Source: Lamellibrachia satsuma (Eukaryota; Annelida; Polychaeta; Sabellida; Siboglinidae). From it: 64,000 bases of DNA. The translations under genes and the position numbers were made by a program. Below the pieces are notes generated by a model. That model ran no database searches. It had not been told where the DNA came from and was given only the letters and a program-made list of their open reading frames with translations. Shown here piece after piece: positions 35,541-46,354 of the stretch (its first letter is position 1; every line of letters begins with the position of its first letter). The DNA lies in the NCBI GenBank assembly GCA_033239005.1, contig BSQZ01000021.1:9071516-9135515 (forward strand), given 5' to 3'.

Positions 35541-36689
35541 CTGATGAGACTTGTGTAGACTGGTGTAGACTAGTGTAGATGTGTAGACTGACATTGCTGC
35601 TATTCCAGAAAGTGGACATTTCTTTTTTTGTGTGTGTTTTATTTGAACATTCAATTTTGATACATTTTGATGATTGTTGTAGTAGCTGCAGACTGGTATT
35701 CAGTGTTATATAGACATTGCTACAACTCCAAGAAGTGGACATTTATATCAGTGAACCATTTTTATTTTGGACAATCGTTTTTTTTTATTTTCGTACATTT
35801 TGTTGTTGCTTTCCATGGCAACTGTCATGCACCTGCCTGTGTTTACATGAATAAATTTATGTTGGATGGATAGCTCATTCATTCAGCTTTCAGAAAATGT
35901 ATACTTTTATGGGTCTGTCTCCTATTATTATGCTGTTGTTAGACAATCCCCTATGCATGGTAATGGAAAATTGAATCATTGAAAAAACTGCGGTTCCTGG
36001 GGCAAATTTTGCTGGCGGCCATGTGGGTTTGAAAGGGCTAACTTAAACAAAAGCAATAATCTCGACCCAATCTAGACAGTGTGTAGTTTTGATGGATGCA
36101 TACAATTTAGTTTTCTGTACATCACTTTGTATTATAGTATTAGTTCAGATAAAATAGGCATGAATTATACATAATTGTAATAACATTTGCTCGTTTGATA
36201 AAGGCTTATTGTGTATTCATTTCAGATATGGGACAGATTGGTCATCGAAACGAACCGTTATGCTGACCAGCAGAAGACTGCTCGTCCGCCACCCCGACTG
36301 CTTCGCGATGGAGAGAAGCCACGAAAGCAAGCATGCAGGCCTTTGCCATTGGCCTGTGCTTCAGCATGGGGATTTTGCGCTTGCCACGGAGACACCACTA
36401 CTGGAGAGCGACAAAGTGGTTGTTGACGACCAACTTCAGTGCCGTCATGTCGCGCGATCGTTTCAACCTGCTGTGGAGATACGTCCACTTACAAGACAAC
36501 ACTGTGCCGGCTCCAGCTGGGGAGAAGATCTGGAAGTTGCGATGGTTCAAGGGGCGACTTGGTTTTCGACAGTACATGCCTGCCAAGCCCATCAAGTGGG
36601 AGATAAAGGTGTGGGCACTGTGCGAGGCAGACACTGGATATGCCTACAACATCCAGGTGTACACTGGCAAGGTGGAAGGGCGGCAGGAG

Positions 36690-38796
36690 AATCATGTCAG
36701 GAAATCCACAATACAAGGGATGGAATGTACCCAAAAACACAAAACAAATGCGGTCAGACCTATGGTCTGAGCATAGGACACAACTGTGTCAAGGACCTGT
36801 AGGTATGCGAAACTATGCATTAAACGATGCAGCAAATGGCATGAATCCTGCATATGTCCGTTAATCTGTTTCAGCTAAACGGCGACTAACACGCATGGTG
36901 AGTACAACGTACCCTGTTGTACAAGCCTATGTCATATTCAAAACAATATATGAACTAATACAACTGTTATGATTACAGATAACGGCATCATAATGTACCA
37001 AATGGTATATCCAGGTCAGTTTCAATTGAACATACCAATTGAACACAATCCAATGTGGGACCAACTGGCTGCCCAGGCTTACGATCTCGTAGAAGAATAC
37101 AAAGTTGTAAACAGCTACAAACAAATCAAATACATTGGCAGCATCTGGTCACTAGCAACGGACGACACTCTGAACGACGATGAAGGAATAACGGTGAAAT
37201 CAGCAGCAACCAAACTCTGCCAGTTCGTAAACAGACGCAATGTCAACGTGATCTACCATGGACCAAATGAATGCAACGAAAAAAACTACTGGAACAAGTA
37301 CAGCCACTTCCACTTAACCTACGTCAGCCAGACACGTCCGGGTTGTGACAAGCTATGGATGAATGTGACTGCACAACATAAACATCTGGCCAACACCACT
37401 GGAAACATCCCACGGAGTCAGCATACACGATATCCGGCAAGCTGGGCCAACTATCTGTCCCAAAAACCGAGAACAACCTGGATACTGAGTAAGAATCCTG
37501 TAATGTTTCGTTTCCAACAACAAACCATGCAGGAGTACGTCCCAAAAGAAGACCTTCCGCCACGAAGCGAACGATTCGACAAACAAAAAGAAGACACCAA
37601 AAAAGAACCACAACTGCACCTGGTCAGTGGCAAGCAAATGTCACTGTTCAAATACCTAAAGTGGCAAGTCGTCACACACAACTACCACACCAGAGAAGAC
37701 ATCATGCAAGGAAGCATAACTGCACCAAATGGAGACAACTTCGAACGTGCACTGGTCCACCCAATGTTTGATACGACTCTGCAGAAGGTGTTCGCGATTG
37801 ACCGCACACTTGAAATCCAGCATTCATTCAGATGCAGGCTGCTCAAAATGAACTAGCTCACGTACATAGAAGACACAGACTATCTGACCGTGGACGAATC
37901 GCTGCAGACCATGAGCATATGGTGTGACCTACACGGCATATCGATGACCGGCTTCGTCGATGACATGTGGGACGTCATGAACAAAAGCCGACCAAAACAA
38001 AACCTGATGTTCCTGGAAGGCGTGCCAAATTCAGGCAAATCGTACGTCGCCCGAAGCGTCATAGCGCTGTCCAAGCACAGCGCCACCATACAGGGAACAA
38101 CAACCTTTCCTTTCATGGAACTGGCACAGGCAAGCGTGGCGTTGATCGAAGAGCCGGTATTCACGAACGAAACGTTGCAGACGTTCAAGAAACTGGCCAA
38201 AGGAACCCCGACGGATGTCAGCGTTAAGAACAAGCGAGTGTGCGTGTACCGAGACTACCCATACTCATAACAGCCAACTACCCGTTCTACTCGGCAGGCG
38301 GCAACATTGAACGCGAAGCATTCAAACCACGCACGATCCACTACAAACTGCAAGTGGAAGCCACGTTCCTAAAGATGACCAAAAAAAAACTGAACCCGGC
38401 CATGTGGCAAATTCTGTGGGCACACAAGATATCACCGGATGTGGCAACGACAAACAGCAGCTCCGACGAAGGAGAATTGCGTGAGTACTTGCAAACTGCT
38501 TTGAAAGAGAAAACACCACCGATGCTGCCATTGAAAGGCACCAACTGCAGCAAAGAAAACGGTTCCTACAAAGAAAAGAATCACATTCACGGATGAAGTA
38601 GAGAACATTTGTGAAAGTGATGAACACGAAGACGAAGTGAGCGATGCTGACCTGTTGTGTTGCGGAAGTCTGGACGATATGCCATGACTGAATGAACATG
38701 AACTGTTAACAATCTGTAGAGTAGGCACTGCAAAGGCCGCGTCCTTTGACAGGAAAAAAAAGGGTGTGGGAGATACGTAGAAATATATAAAGTAGC
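36690..38796 (+). other. 2.1-kb insertion carrying a parvovirus-like replication gene
   Basis: Boundaries are set by comparing the split piggyBac with its relative near 51320: coding similarity stops after codon GAG at 36687-36689 and restarts at 38797. The insert is almost filled by the NS1-like pseudogene, with 279 bp before it and about 100 bp after. I see no capsid-like gene and no long terminal hairpin (only AGACCTATGGTCT near 36754). It may be a partial germline integration of a parvovirus-like genome, or a Rep-type mobile element. Confidence 0.7.
36969..38694 (+). pseudogene. Parvovirus NS1-like gene: HUH nuclease + SF3 helicase (fossil)
   Basis: A plausible acceptor (TTATGATTACAG) precedes a 295-codon frame from 36969. 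It holds the HUH motif HFH (37305-37313) and, about 47 residues later, NYLSQKP with the Tyr-x3-Lys nuclease motif. A TAG at 37854 interrupts the frame, which continues unchanged. The SF3 helicase follows: Walker A GVPNSGKS (38019-38042), an acidic Walker B (LIEEP, near 38145) and motif C LPILITANYP (38255-38284). A one-base frameshift lies before motif C, and another near 38530 precedes an acidic tail. Motif order and spacing fit parvoviral NS1, which nicks and unwinds viral DNA. Stop and frameshifts show it is an inactive old copy. It could also come from a related HUH-SF3 mobile element. Confidence 0.78.
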
Positions 38797-40179
38797 TTGA
38801 CACACAGGGTGTGTATGGACCTGACTCCTGTCCTTGGCACAGGGATACATGTCTACATGGACAATCTCTGCACGGCAGTGAATTTGTTCAGTGATCTGCG
38901 AATCCATGGCATTATGGCATGTGGAACTGTTAGGTCAAACAGGAAGGGGCTGCCGGTTGCTCTTCTTCCGAAGAACATGAAACTGCAGCGTGGTGAGTTC
39001 AAGGTGGCGCAGAAGGACGATTTGGTGTTTGCCACATGGATGGACACCAAGCCAGTGCTAACATTGTCAAACTTTCATGACCCGACGGAGCAAGGCACGG
39101 TTCTGCGATGCAGGGATCAGGTTCGAACGCAGGTGCCAGTCCCAAAGATGGTGCAGGACTACCAGCGACACATGTGTGGTGTCGATTTGTTGGATCAGTC
39201 AATCAGCTATCACACCATCAACCATCGGTCAAAGAAGTGGTGGCGTCGACTCTTCTTTTATGGCATGATGGTGTCTGCGCACAATGCCTACGTCGTGGCC
39301 AAAGACCAGGGTCACACATACCACAGTAGGCAGTGGCCAACCTTCCTTGACTTCTTGGAGGACCTGTCCAATGACTTGATCGGAGACACCAGGGCAGACA
39401 GATCTCCTCAGCTCCCCAGAGCACCAGAGCGTCGTCTGCAAGTGCACACTCCGGAGAGGATGTTCGACAAGCGACGAGCGTGCCGTGAGTGTTCGTTCTC
39501 TCGACAGCCGAATGAGCGTGTACAGGCTACAAACTGTATACGGTTGCGATGGAAGCTGCTGGTGAACGGGCCGTCAAGATTGACTCCTTCCGTAAACTGT
39601 GGCGAACCCTTGTGCCGTACATTGTGAAAACGTGACCGATGACAGATCAAAAGTGCAAATGTGTCTGACAATAACAAGTCTGAGAGAGTCAGGACCCAAC
39701 AGGTGCATCTGGAGAAAGTTGTACGAGAGCGATCACTGTACCAAGAAATGGTGAGAGCGTCCAAGGTAGTGGTGAAGCGAGAAGGGGGCAAACTTGGCAT
39801 CAACACGCCAGCATCCATGGACATCACCACGCACTAGTTTCGACTATGCACAACAGGTACATTTCCCGTCAGACCCGATGCAACCTGGGCCGATGTACTT
39901 CCTTAGTCCAGGAAAGGACTAAAGCCCGGCGCACACGAGCGGATCGGCCGCGCGGCGCCAGCTCATGACGCGTTTTTGCGGCCGATCTACTCGTGTGCGG
40001 GTGATCTAGCTCAGCAGTTGGCCTCGCGAGTCGGGGGAAAGATTATCCGTCGTGTTTGATATTTTCAGCATCGCGTAAGCGCGATTCTCTCGTGTGCGGG
40101 CAACATGAGCTGTTAGCTCAGCTGCGAAAATAATCTAGCCAATGATATAACGTACCGCGGTCACATGCCGTAAAAGAAA

Positions 40180-42389
40180 ATGGCAGCGACCAACGTGTTT
40201 CTGTGCGAGTCCATTGCAGAGGACAAACTTGTGGAGATCTGGGGAGACTATCCATGCCTGTACAACGTAAGATCGGAGACCTTTAGGAATAGGGATCTGA
40301 GAGAGCAGGCGATGCAGCGTATTGCTGAAGAAATCGGACAAAGTAGTAAGTATTGATGAACTAAAATCTGTAGTGAGCGGTTTATCTTGATTCCTACTGG
40401 ATCAGGTCCAGCAGTGGACCTGATTTTATTTTGACAGGGAAGGTACTCCAAAAAAAATTTCCTTTTCATATACATTGAACACGGCGGCCAAAGGCCCTAT
40501 GAATACGAATTATTCGCGATATAGCTTACTATTTAATATATCCTACAGTTGACCTATTCCATGGAATTATGTCATGGTGTTCAAAGTCAACACTAAGTCA
40601 CGTTTGTTCAAATTGTTGATGTTTTAATTCTGAATAACTGACTGCCTGTAACTAGTAAAATGGAGAAATACAAATATTTATTATCTCCTTTTTCAGGTGA
40701 TTGGGTGAAGAACAAAATTCGCCAGCTCCGGAACAGTTACGGAAAGGCGAGGAAGACGGCTGCTAGTGGCAGTGCGCGTAAACAGATTACAAAACGAACA
40801 GCGTGGCTGACGGAACGATTGCAGTTTCTGGCGCCTTTTGTGGGCGGAAGAGACACTGTCTGCAATCTTAATGTTGTACGTATAGATGTAAATTTGTTTT
40901 AATAGATATGAAATAAATCAAGTCAATGTATGTAAGAATAGGTAACATTTATTCGGGTTAAGGAACAGACCGGGTCGCTTTAAAGAGATACCATATGGTC
41001 CTGCCATGGAACTGCTCCAGACTCTGACAGAAAGAATTTCGTCAGCATGATTCGTTGTTCCTTTGCACTTAAAGTTGGGTATCTGTCAGAGCTGGAAGAC
41101 AGACCTGTTAATGTAGGGTCGGTTCGCCAGGCACCAGCAACCGCGTTGTGCTCACTATCTTCTGTGTCTTGCACACTGATGTATGTGTGCTTGTTTGTGT
41201 CTACTAAATAATTGTGCAGACAACAAGCAGCCAGGATGATGTCAGTTACTTTATCGGGTGCCAAATTGATGGTAGTCAGGAACACCCTAAATCTGTTTGA
41301 CAGAATGCCAAAAGCGTTTTCTACGACACGCCTAGCTCGTGACAGACGGTAATTGAAAATGAGCTTTGGTTTGTCAAGGTTTCGGTGAGGATATGGTTTC
41401 ATTATATCAACTCTTAGGGGGAAGGCGTCATCACCTGCTATGTGATGATGTAGTTTATTGGTCGTTCCTTCCAATGTTAGGGGGGAAGGTACGTTAAGAG
41501 AGTTGTCGTCCAACGCTTTCTTTAGTGATGAGTTGGAAAAGACTCCAGCATCGCCATCACGCCCAGCTGCACCTACATTGACATACAGGAACTTGTAGTT
41601 GGCATCTACAAGTGCTACAAGCAAAACACTAAAGAAATGCTTGTAGTTAAAAAACTCTGAACCGCTGTCGGCTGGTTGTTTGACAGCTACATGTTTGCCG
41701 TCTATGGCTCCAATGCAGCCGGGATAGTTCCACTTCGATTCAAATTCATCTGCAACTTTACGCCAGTCGTCTTCTGAAGCAGGTACCTGAATAACATACA
41801 TTACATATTTTCACTAATAATTGTTGTTTTACGTTTTCAGTCATCACCTGATATGAGTCAACACTCGTTAGATGCCGGCGAAGGTGATGGTGATGGTAGT
41901 GATGACGATGATAGCAGCCAGATAAGTCAGATTGAGGTATCTCAACTGGCAGAAGAGGGGGCTACGACGTCGACACCGAAGTCGACCAAGCTACCCCTTA
42001 AACAGAGGCAAAAGTCTCAAAAAAAGAAAAGGGACGAGGAAGAGTTTAGAGTGATGCAGGGTCTTGCGAATTCAATTTCGGAAAGGAACGAAAGCAAAAA
42101 AGCAAAGCTATCTGGGGTGTGTGCCAGTTATGGCACTTACGTAGGCGAAACGTTAGAAAAGTTAGATGCTAGAACTAGATGTATAGCACAGCATCAGATC
42201 AGCAACGTCCTATTCCAGGCACAGTTGGGGACACTTTTCCAGCAGCCACAACCACAGGTATTCCCCATGCAACAGACGCAAATCTTCCCTGGTCCCATTC
42301 AGCAAACCCAATCCAGTCCCTCGCCAACTGGTCAAATGTTCTCTCCTCCAAATAGTCAAAACTCACCCAACGTCTTTAATTACCAGTGA
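40180..42389 (+). CDS. MADF-domain DNA-binding partner of Harbinger transposase
   Basis: Harbinger elements need a second protein for nuclear import and end binding; here it is an MADF (Myb/SANT-like) protein. Exons 40180-40345, 40697-40875 and 41841-42389 have matching phases and give 297 codons. Residues about 10-100 form the MADF domain: KLVEIWGDYPCLYNVRSETF, RDLREQAMQRIAEEIG, then DWVKNKIRQLRNSYGKARK across the first junction. An acidic patch (GDGDGSDDDDSS), a Lys-rich segment (QRQKSQKKKRDEEE), a C-terminal self-association-like segment and a Gln/Pro-rich tail follow. Start: the first ATG, in context AAAATGG. The third exon lies inside an intron of the transposase gene on the other strand. 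No frame damage seen. Confidence 0.88.
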
Positions 42390-43487
42390 TGTACCATTTC
42401 GTATGTGAAAAGCGTGTAGTTTTTCCGTGCATCGTAAAATAGGATGTTGCTGATCTGATGTTGTTTTTTCCATATTCGTGATCTTCACCGTCTTCGCCGG
42501 AATATTTCACTTTTCATTGCTAAAATTATTGCTAGCTTGATTTCCAACGATATTGACGCATAAGAAGTCAGTATTTTATCATTACTATTAAATGGATTAT
42601 TATCTACCTGCAAGTACTTGTTTTTCATGGCATGTACCAGTGCTATGCATGTCTCATCGACAATGCATGACAGCGTTCTTTCTCCTAGTCGGTAGGCGAA
42701 CGAAAGACTGACGAAGCTCTCACCTGAAAAAAATTGCTGTTGTACATCAATATCCAAATGGTTGACTTCCATTGTTTGCTTTGTCTGATGTTTGATAAAA
42801 CTATCTGTTGCTCAAGATTGAAAAATATTGACTTGTGTTTTTCATTATGATTGTAAAATTGATTTTTGTTCGTGGTATTTTAAATTGTATTATCAGGACA
42901 AGTTATTTATAAAATCGTTAGCTACAAACAACTTTCATATCAGACAATTCTTACTAACTATGTGTATCAATTGTATGATGGATTAAATAAAAGTATTTGA
43001 CCTAATCTGCCTCCAGTTTCTTATGTATTATATGAATCTAAATATTCGCGACTCTATTATTATATTGTTAATTAAATATTTTTGAAGTAGGGAAAAGACA
43101 GTTATTAATTACTATATTATAAATGAAAGTGAAATGCATACCAGTTGCCAGAAATCGCAAAGTTGCAGACAGTCTTTGACTTGGGGTGATGCTGACCCGC
43201 ATATTCGTGTCCACCTTTTGGATGTACGGGCTCACCATGGCAAGGATCGTTCGGAATGATTCCCGATCAACGCGGTGGTACCGCCGAAACATCTCCGGGT
43301 CCTCTGCATCCAGTTCACGCAGCAGCGTGCCATATACTCCCCTCCCTTCCCGTCTTCTGATCCAGCTTCTTTCCCAAATATGCCTGGATCGCACTGCTGC
43401 CAAGCGTCGCCGTCTTCTTACCAGTAAGAGAAATAACAGCGCCTGTTCATCCGTCTGTTCTTCCGCATCGGTACCAATGGACGCCAT
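40980..43487 (-). CDS. PIF/Harbinger DDE transposase (HARBI1-like)
   Basis: Three minus-strand exons, 43487-43142, 42723-42608 and 41786-40980, join in phase to 422 codons (HARBI1 is about 350 aa). The N-terminus has the RHIWERSWIRRREGRG and DPEMFRRYHRVDRESFRTIL helices and RLSATLRFLATGESFVSLSF (helix-turn-helix). The catalytic domain in exon 3 has GCIGAIDGKHV (first Asp), GAAGRDGDAGVFSNS (second Asp) and RARRVVENAFGILSNRFRVF (Glu), the DDE triad of DDE_Tnp_4. All junctions are GT-AG. Exon 3 lies wholly inside intron 2 of the MADF gene on the opposite strand. The protein should cut and insert the element at TWA targets. Apparently intact. Confidence 0.93.
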
Positions 43488-44515
43488 GTTTACCCTTTTT
43501 CGCGAGTGAAGCTGCGCAGAGCATTGTGGGCTGAGTTGGCAGCTAAGCTAGATCCACTCGTCTGCGGGCAACGCTGATAATAAATACAGCTCAGCAGTTG
43601 GCCTCGTGAGCTGGCGCCGCGCGGCCGATCCGCTCGTGTGCGCCGGGCTTAAGGAAGTACCACAACAGATGACATACCTGACAGACGAAGTAATGACCAA
43701 GGGAGCTAATTCTGTTATTAGCTACTTGGATCATTTCTTCGCCAATTACGGTGTTGGTGAGACGCAAGTGCACCTGCACTGTGACAACTGTTCTGGCCAG
43801 AATAAAAACAACAACGTGCTGTGGTATCTCGCATGGCGAGTGATCCACTCATTGCACCTGTACAACTTCCTGATCACACCAAGTTTGGACCTGACTGGTG
43901 CTTTCGCCTCATAAAGTAAAACTATCGTCGACACATGGTGTCGTGTTTTTCGATGATATAGTTGATGTCGTCGAAACAAGCAAGTCACGGGTATCAACAT
44001 CCCACGGAAAGTCGGATCGGAAGATGGAGAGGTTGCTGTACCACAGGCCGACTGGCAATCTTTCCTGCAGCCTTTCTTCCGTGTGGTGAAAGGCATCAAA
44101 CAATATCACCATTTCCGGTTTGATGTGGCACAACCTGGTGTGGTGTTCAGGAAGGAATATGCAGATTCAGAAGAGAAGTGTGAACTTCTTCTGGATGCTA
44201 AGGTGTTCCCACCACCTCACCGGCCACAACCCATCACACCACCTGGCTTGGACAGTAACAGAAAGTGGTACTTCTACAAAAAAATTGTAGTGTGTAGTGC
44301 AGCCAGTAGTGCAACAGAGTGCTGGGCCCTCTAGCCGTGGTCGTGGGCATTCTCGCGGACATGCTCGGCCACAATTTGATGAACAATCTGCAGCAAAACG
44401 TGGACGCAGTGGGGCACCACTAGTCAGTAACGTGCTTAATTTGATGTCTGAGACAATTGACATTACTGAATGTCATCAGCTATCACTTGCCTTCAGATCA
44501 CAACTAAATTGCTGA

Positions 44516-45673
44516 ATAAAGCATTACATCTACAAAATATGATTTTTTTCATTTTGTGAACGAATAACGTGAGTGATCCTAATAACAGTAATAATATAAA
44601 AATATTGTTATGTAACTAATTTACAAGTAAACCTATTCACATATGTATCTGTCTGATATGATGCATGCATAAATACTCTGTCACATGATAATTTCCAGCG
44701 TAATCCTCCCAAAACACGGTAATGGATCTTCAAAGTCAATTTCTCCAAATTAACGTTTTCGACCCCGATATGTTCAAAATGAGATATCTCTACAAAAAAT
44801 CATGACACATCAAAGAGGATGGTATCATTTTGAAGCTAAACGTGTGCTTGTTCCAGAAACACACTTTTTTATCCAAGTGACTGGTTTTGCTGTCCTGGGT
44901 CACGTTTCATTCAGCTGGTGCTATTCAGGGATTGACATAAAGAGTAAATTGACATTGAGACTCTGTGATATGGAGGAATTATGTCAGACATACTGATAGA
45001 CCACTGATTAGTTGCTCAATTAATTCCTTATTATTGTAGCCTAAAATTTAATTTGTGTCTACAATAATGACTGCAATATATTTCGTCTTATGCCGAATAC
45101 ATCAATCTTTTATTATGGCGAGATGTTTCATTTAGTTTGGCACACAAGTTTCAAATTTCTGCTTTATTGAATCAATATTAATTTTGTTTAGATGTACATG
45201 CAAGCACAACAGAGGTGGTCCATGCTACAGTGTCTTTCAGCCACAACAGATTGGCGTAAATGCAGCCCTTTTCATCCTGATGTCAACAAAGTGAATGGAT
45301 ATATTACTACAATTATAATATATTTTTATTTTACTAAGTATAATAATTATTATGCATTATTTCCAAATGCCATGATACTTGATTATGACCATGTGATATG
45401 ACCATGTGATATATGTAAAAATAAACTTTTGTTTATTACTGAAACAAATGCACGTTTTAACATAGATGGTATACATTGTACTCAGTTATCAATGTGTAAT
45501 CACGGACACTTTTTATAGTCCTGCTTAACTGCAGTGGCCAAAAAGGTAAATCATATTGGTTACGTTGTCAACTTTGTTGTAGTCATGATGACAATTATAA
45601 TTCTCTTGTGCATATTTATATAATTACCCCATTCCAGGTTTGTAATAAAATGCTGTCCTCTTCATTATTTAAG
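44516..45673. other. AT-rich stretch without a recognised gene
   Basis: Between two DUF7869-type fragments. Open frames are short and unlike known proteins. Confidence 0.45.
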
Positions 45674-45833
45674 GAGAACAAATGCTAGTTTTCCTTGGAA
45701 AACTGTCAACACTGATGAATCTATCGAAGACAGTTGTCATTCAGCGACACGAGAAGGTCCGCGAGCATCAGAGATTGGTGTATTACGTTGATGGACACAA
45801 GTTATGCAGAGAAACGTTCAAGTTTATGCTTGC
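45674..45833 (+). pseudogene. Isolated N-terminal exon of a DUF7869-type gene
   Basis: Between an acceptor (TATTTAAG) and a donor (GC|GTACGT) one frame reads MLVFLGKLSTLMNLSKTV and VYYVDGHKLCRETFKFMLA. In DUF7869-type proteins, as I recall, a segment LLG-x-L-S-x-L followed by Y-x-G-x-x-[VL]-CR-x-x-F lies upstream of the main domain. It is downstream of the C-terminal part at 43653-44515, so it belongs to another copy or a rearranged one. Confidence 0.45.
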
Positions 45834-45869
45834 GTACGTATTTTATTATCCTTCATAATTTATAATCAC

Positions 45870-46020
45870 TGTGAGGCACTTCATGTAGTTGTTAGAACAC
45901 TGCGCTCTCATTAGAGTGTTCCCAAGTTTGAAACCAGTTGGTGTCGCTTCACAGCTTGGGCAAGTTTGTTCATTCTATGTCGCTTCAGGTCACCCAACTG
46001 TATGAATGGTGTAAAACGAA
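45870..46020 (+). mobile_element. tRNA-derived SINE
   Basis: The 5' part has a box A-like TAGTTGTTAGAACACTG and a box B-like AGTTTGAAACC, spaced as in a tRNA-derived promoter. The tail reads CTTGGGCAAGTTTGTTC, then GCTTCAGGTCACCCAACTGT, resembling the conserved central domain of metazoan SINEs (GGGCAAG ... TCAGTTCACCCAGCTGTAAATGG). A second, diverged tail (TTGCTTCAGTTCACTCAACT) lies at 46144. Mutated and inactive-looking. Confidence 0.65.
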
Positions 46021-46277
46021 CATACATTTACGTTTAATTCTTTGAAATCTCAATTTCACTATGCTTTTATTTTCAGTTATACTAATAACTGATCAATAAT
46101 TCATAATCATAAAGTTCTACTAATATAATTTAAACATTATTAGCATGTTGCTTCAGTTCACTCAACTGTACGAATAACTAACTACTTTGAGATTTGTTAT
46201 TATTAAATTAAAATGTACCAAAATAAACTGCAAACTAACTCAATATTCTTACTCAATTTGCATATACTTATGTTGTT

Positions 46278-46354
46278 GGGAGATTTGACAGTTGTTGTGA
46301 AAACCCACAACAGGTCCCTTGTGTTTGTCAATGACAGCAACTGTCAAATCTCCC
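46278..46354. repeat. 17-bp perfect inverted repeat at a possible exon start
   Basis: GGGAGATTTGACAGTTG (46278-46294) is reverse-complemented at 46338-46354, a 43-bp loop between. The right arm lies in coding-like sequence (NDSNCQISLSDWARKSP) and the left in the preceding intron-like sequence. Confidence 0.85.

Larger units (their letters stand above)
33254..36037 (+). mobile_element. piggyBac-type transposon (element B)
   Basis: The left end CCCATTCAGT follows TTAA (33250-33253). The right end, reversed, reads CCCTTTCAAAC and is followed by CTAA (36038-36041), a one-base decay of TTAA. TTAA targets and CCC-starting ends are the piggyBac signature. It carries one broken transposase (34231-35540) and four 16-bp palindromes in its left 610 bp. 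It lies between the acidic exon at 32560 and the piggyBac exon at 36225, so it inserted in older element or gene sequence. Ends are inferred from short motifs only. Confidence 0.6.
36225..39627 (+). pseudogene. piggyBac transposase A1, split by a 2.1-kb insertion
   Basis: A splice acceptor (CATTTCAG) precedes 36225, from which IWDRLVIETNRYADQQ is read, matching the intron position of the related copy at 50839. A frame change leads to VMSRDRFNLLWRYVHLQDN. A deletion after KLRWF removes the block with the first catalytic Asp, and KGRLGFRQYM through NIQVYTGKVEGRQE follows to 36689. The same reading resumes at 38797 with LTHRVCMDL, then YMDNLCTAVNLFSDLR (second Asp), TWMDTKPVLTLSNFHDP, MCGVDLLDQSISYHTINHRS (third Asp) and RRACRECSF (Cys-rich tail). 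The related copy shows only two codons between the split points. Function lost by deletion, frameshift and insertion. Confidence 0.85.
39923..43649. mobile_element. Complete PIF/Harbinger transposon
   Basis: The 3727-bp element has perfect 43-bp terminal inverted repeats (39923-39965 and 43607-43649) beginning AGCCCGGCGCACACGAGC. They are flanked by a TAA target duplication (39920-39922 and 43650-43652). Inside each end is a 23-bp direct repeat AGCTCAGCAGTTGGCCTCG(C/T)GAG (40008-40030 and 43588-43610), plus CTCGTGTGCGGG-like motifs. It encodes the usual two proteins, an MADF-type DNA-binding partner (plus) and a DDE transposase (minus), both open through all exons. Perfect ends and intact genes suggest recent activity. 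Confidence 0.96.
39634..44515 (+). pseudogene. DUF7869-type gene, C-terminal part, split by Harbinger
   Basis: At 39634-39919 plus-strand frames read VHLEKVVRERSLYQEMV, then ITTHFDYAQQVHFP and QPGPMYFLSPGKD across frameshifts. At 43653 the same gene type continues: VPQQMTYLTDEVMTKGANSV, HFFANYGVGETQVHLHCDNC, SGQNKNNNVLWYLAWRV, then (frameshift) HTKFGPDWCFRLIK. Later come QPFFRVVKGIKQYHHFRFD and KVFPPPHRP, and an RGRGHSRGHARPQ tail. This Asp-rich, RNase H-like block (HxDNCxGQNKNN, GPDWCF) matches a domain I recall as DUF7869, found in uncharacterised, repetitive invertebrate genes of likely transposon origin. The Harbinger at 39923-43649 sits exactly between the halves. Several frameshifts make it a pseudogene. 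Its acidic first exon may be at 32560. Confidence 0.7.

Noticed and set aside
32560..36689. Acidic exon at 32560 as exon 1 of piggyBac A1
   Set aside because: It ends in phase 2 whereas the piggyBac exon at 36225 needs phase 0, and the A2 copy has a different exon 1 (ending YFGLMWDDE).
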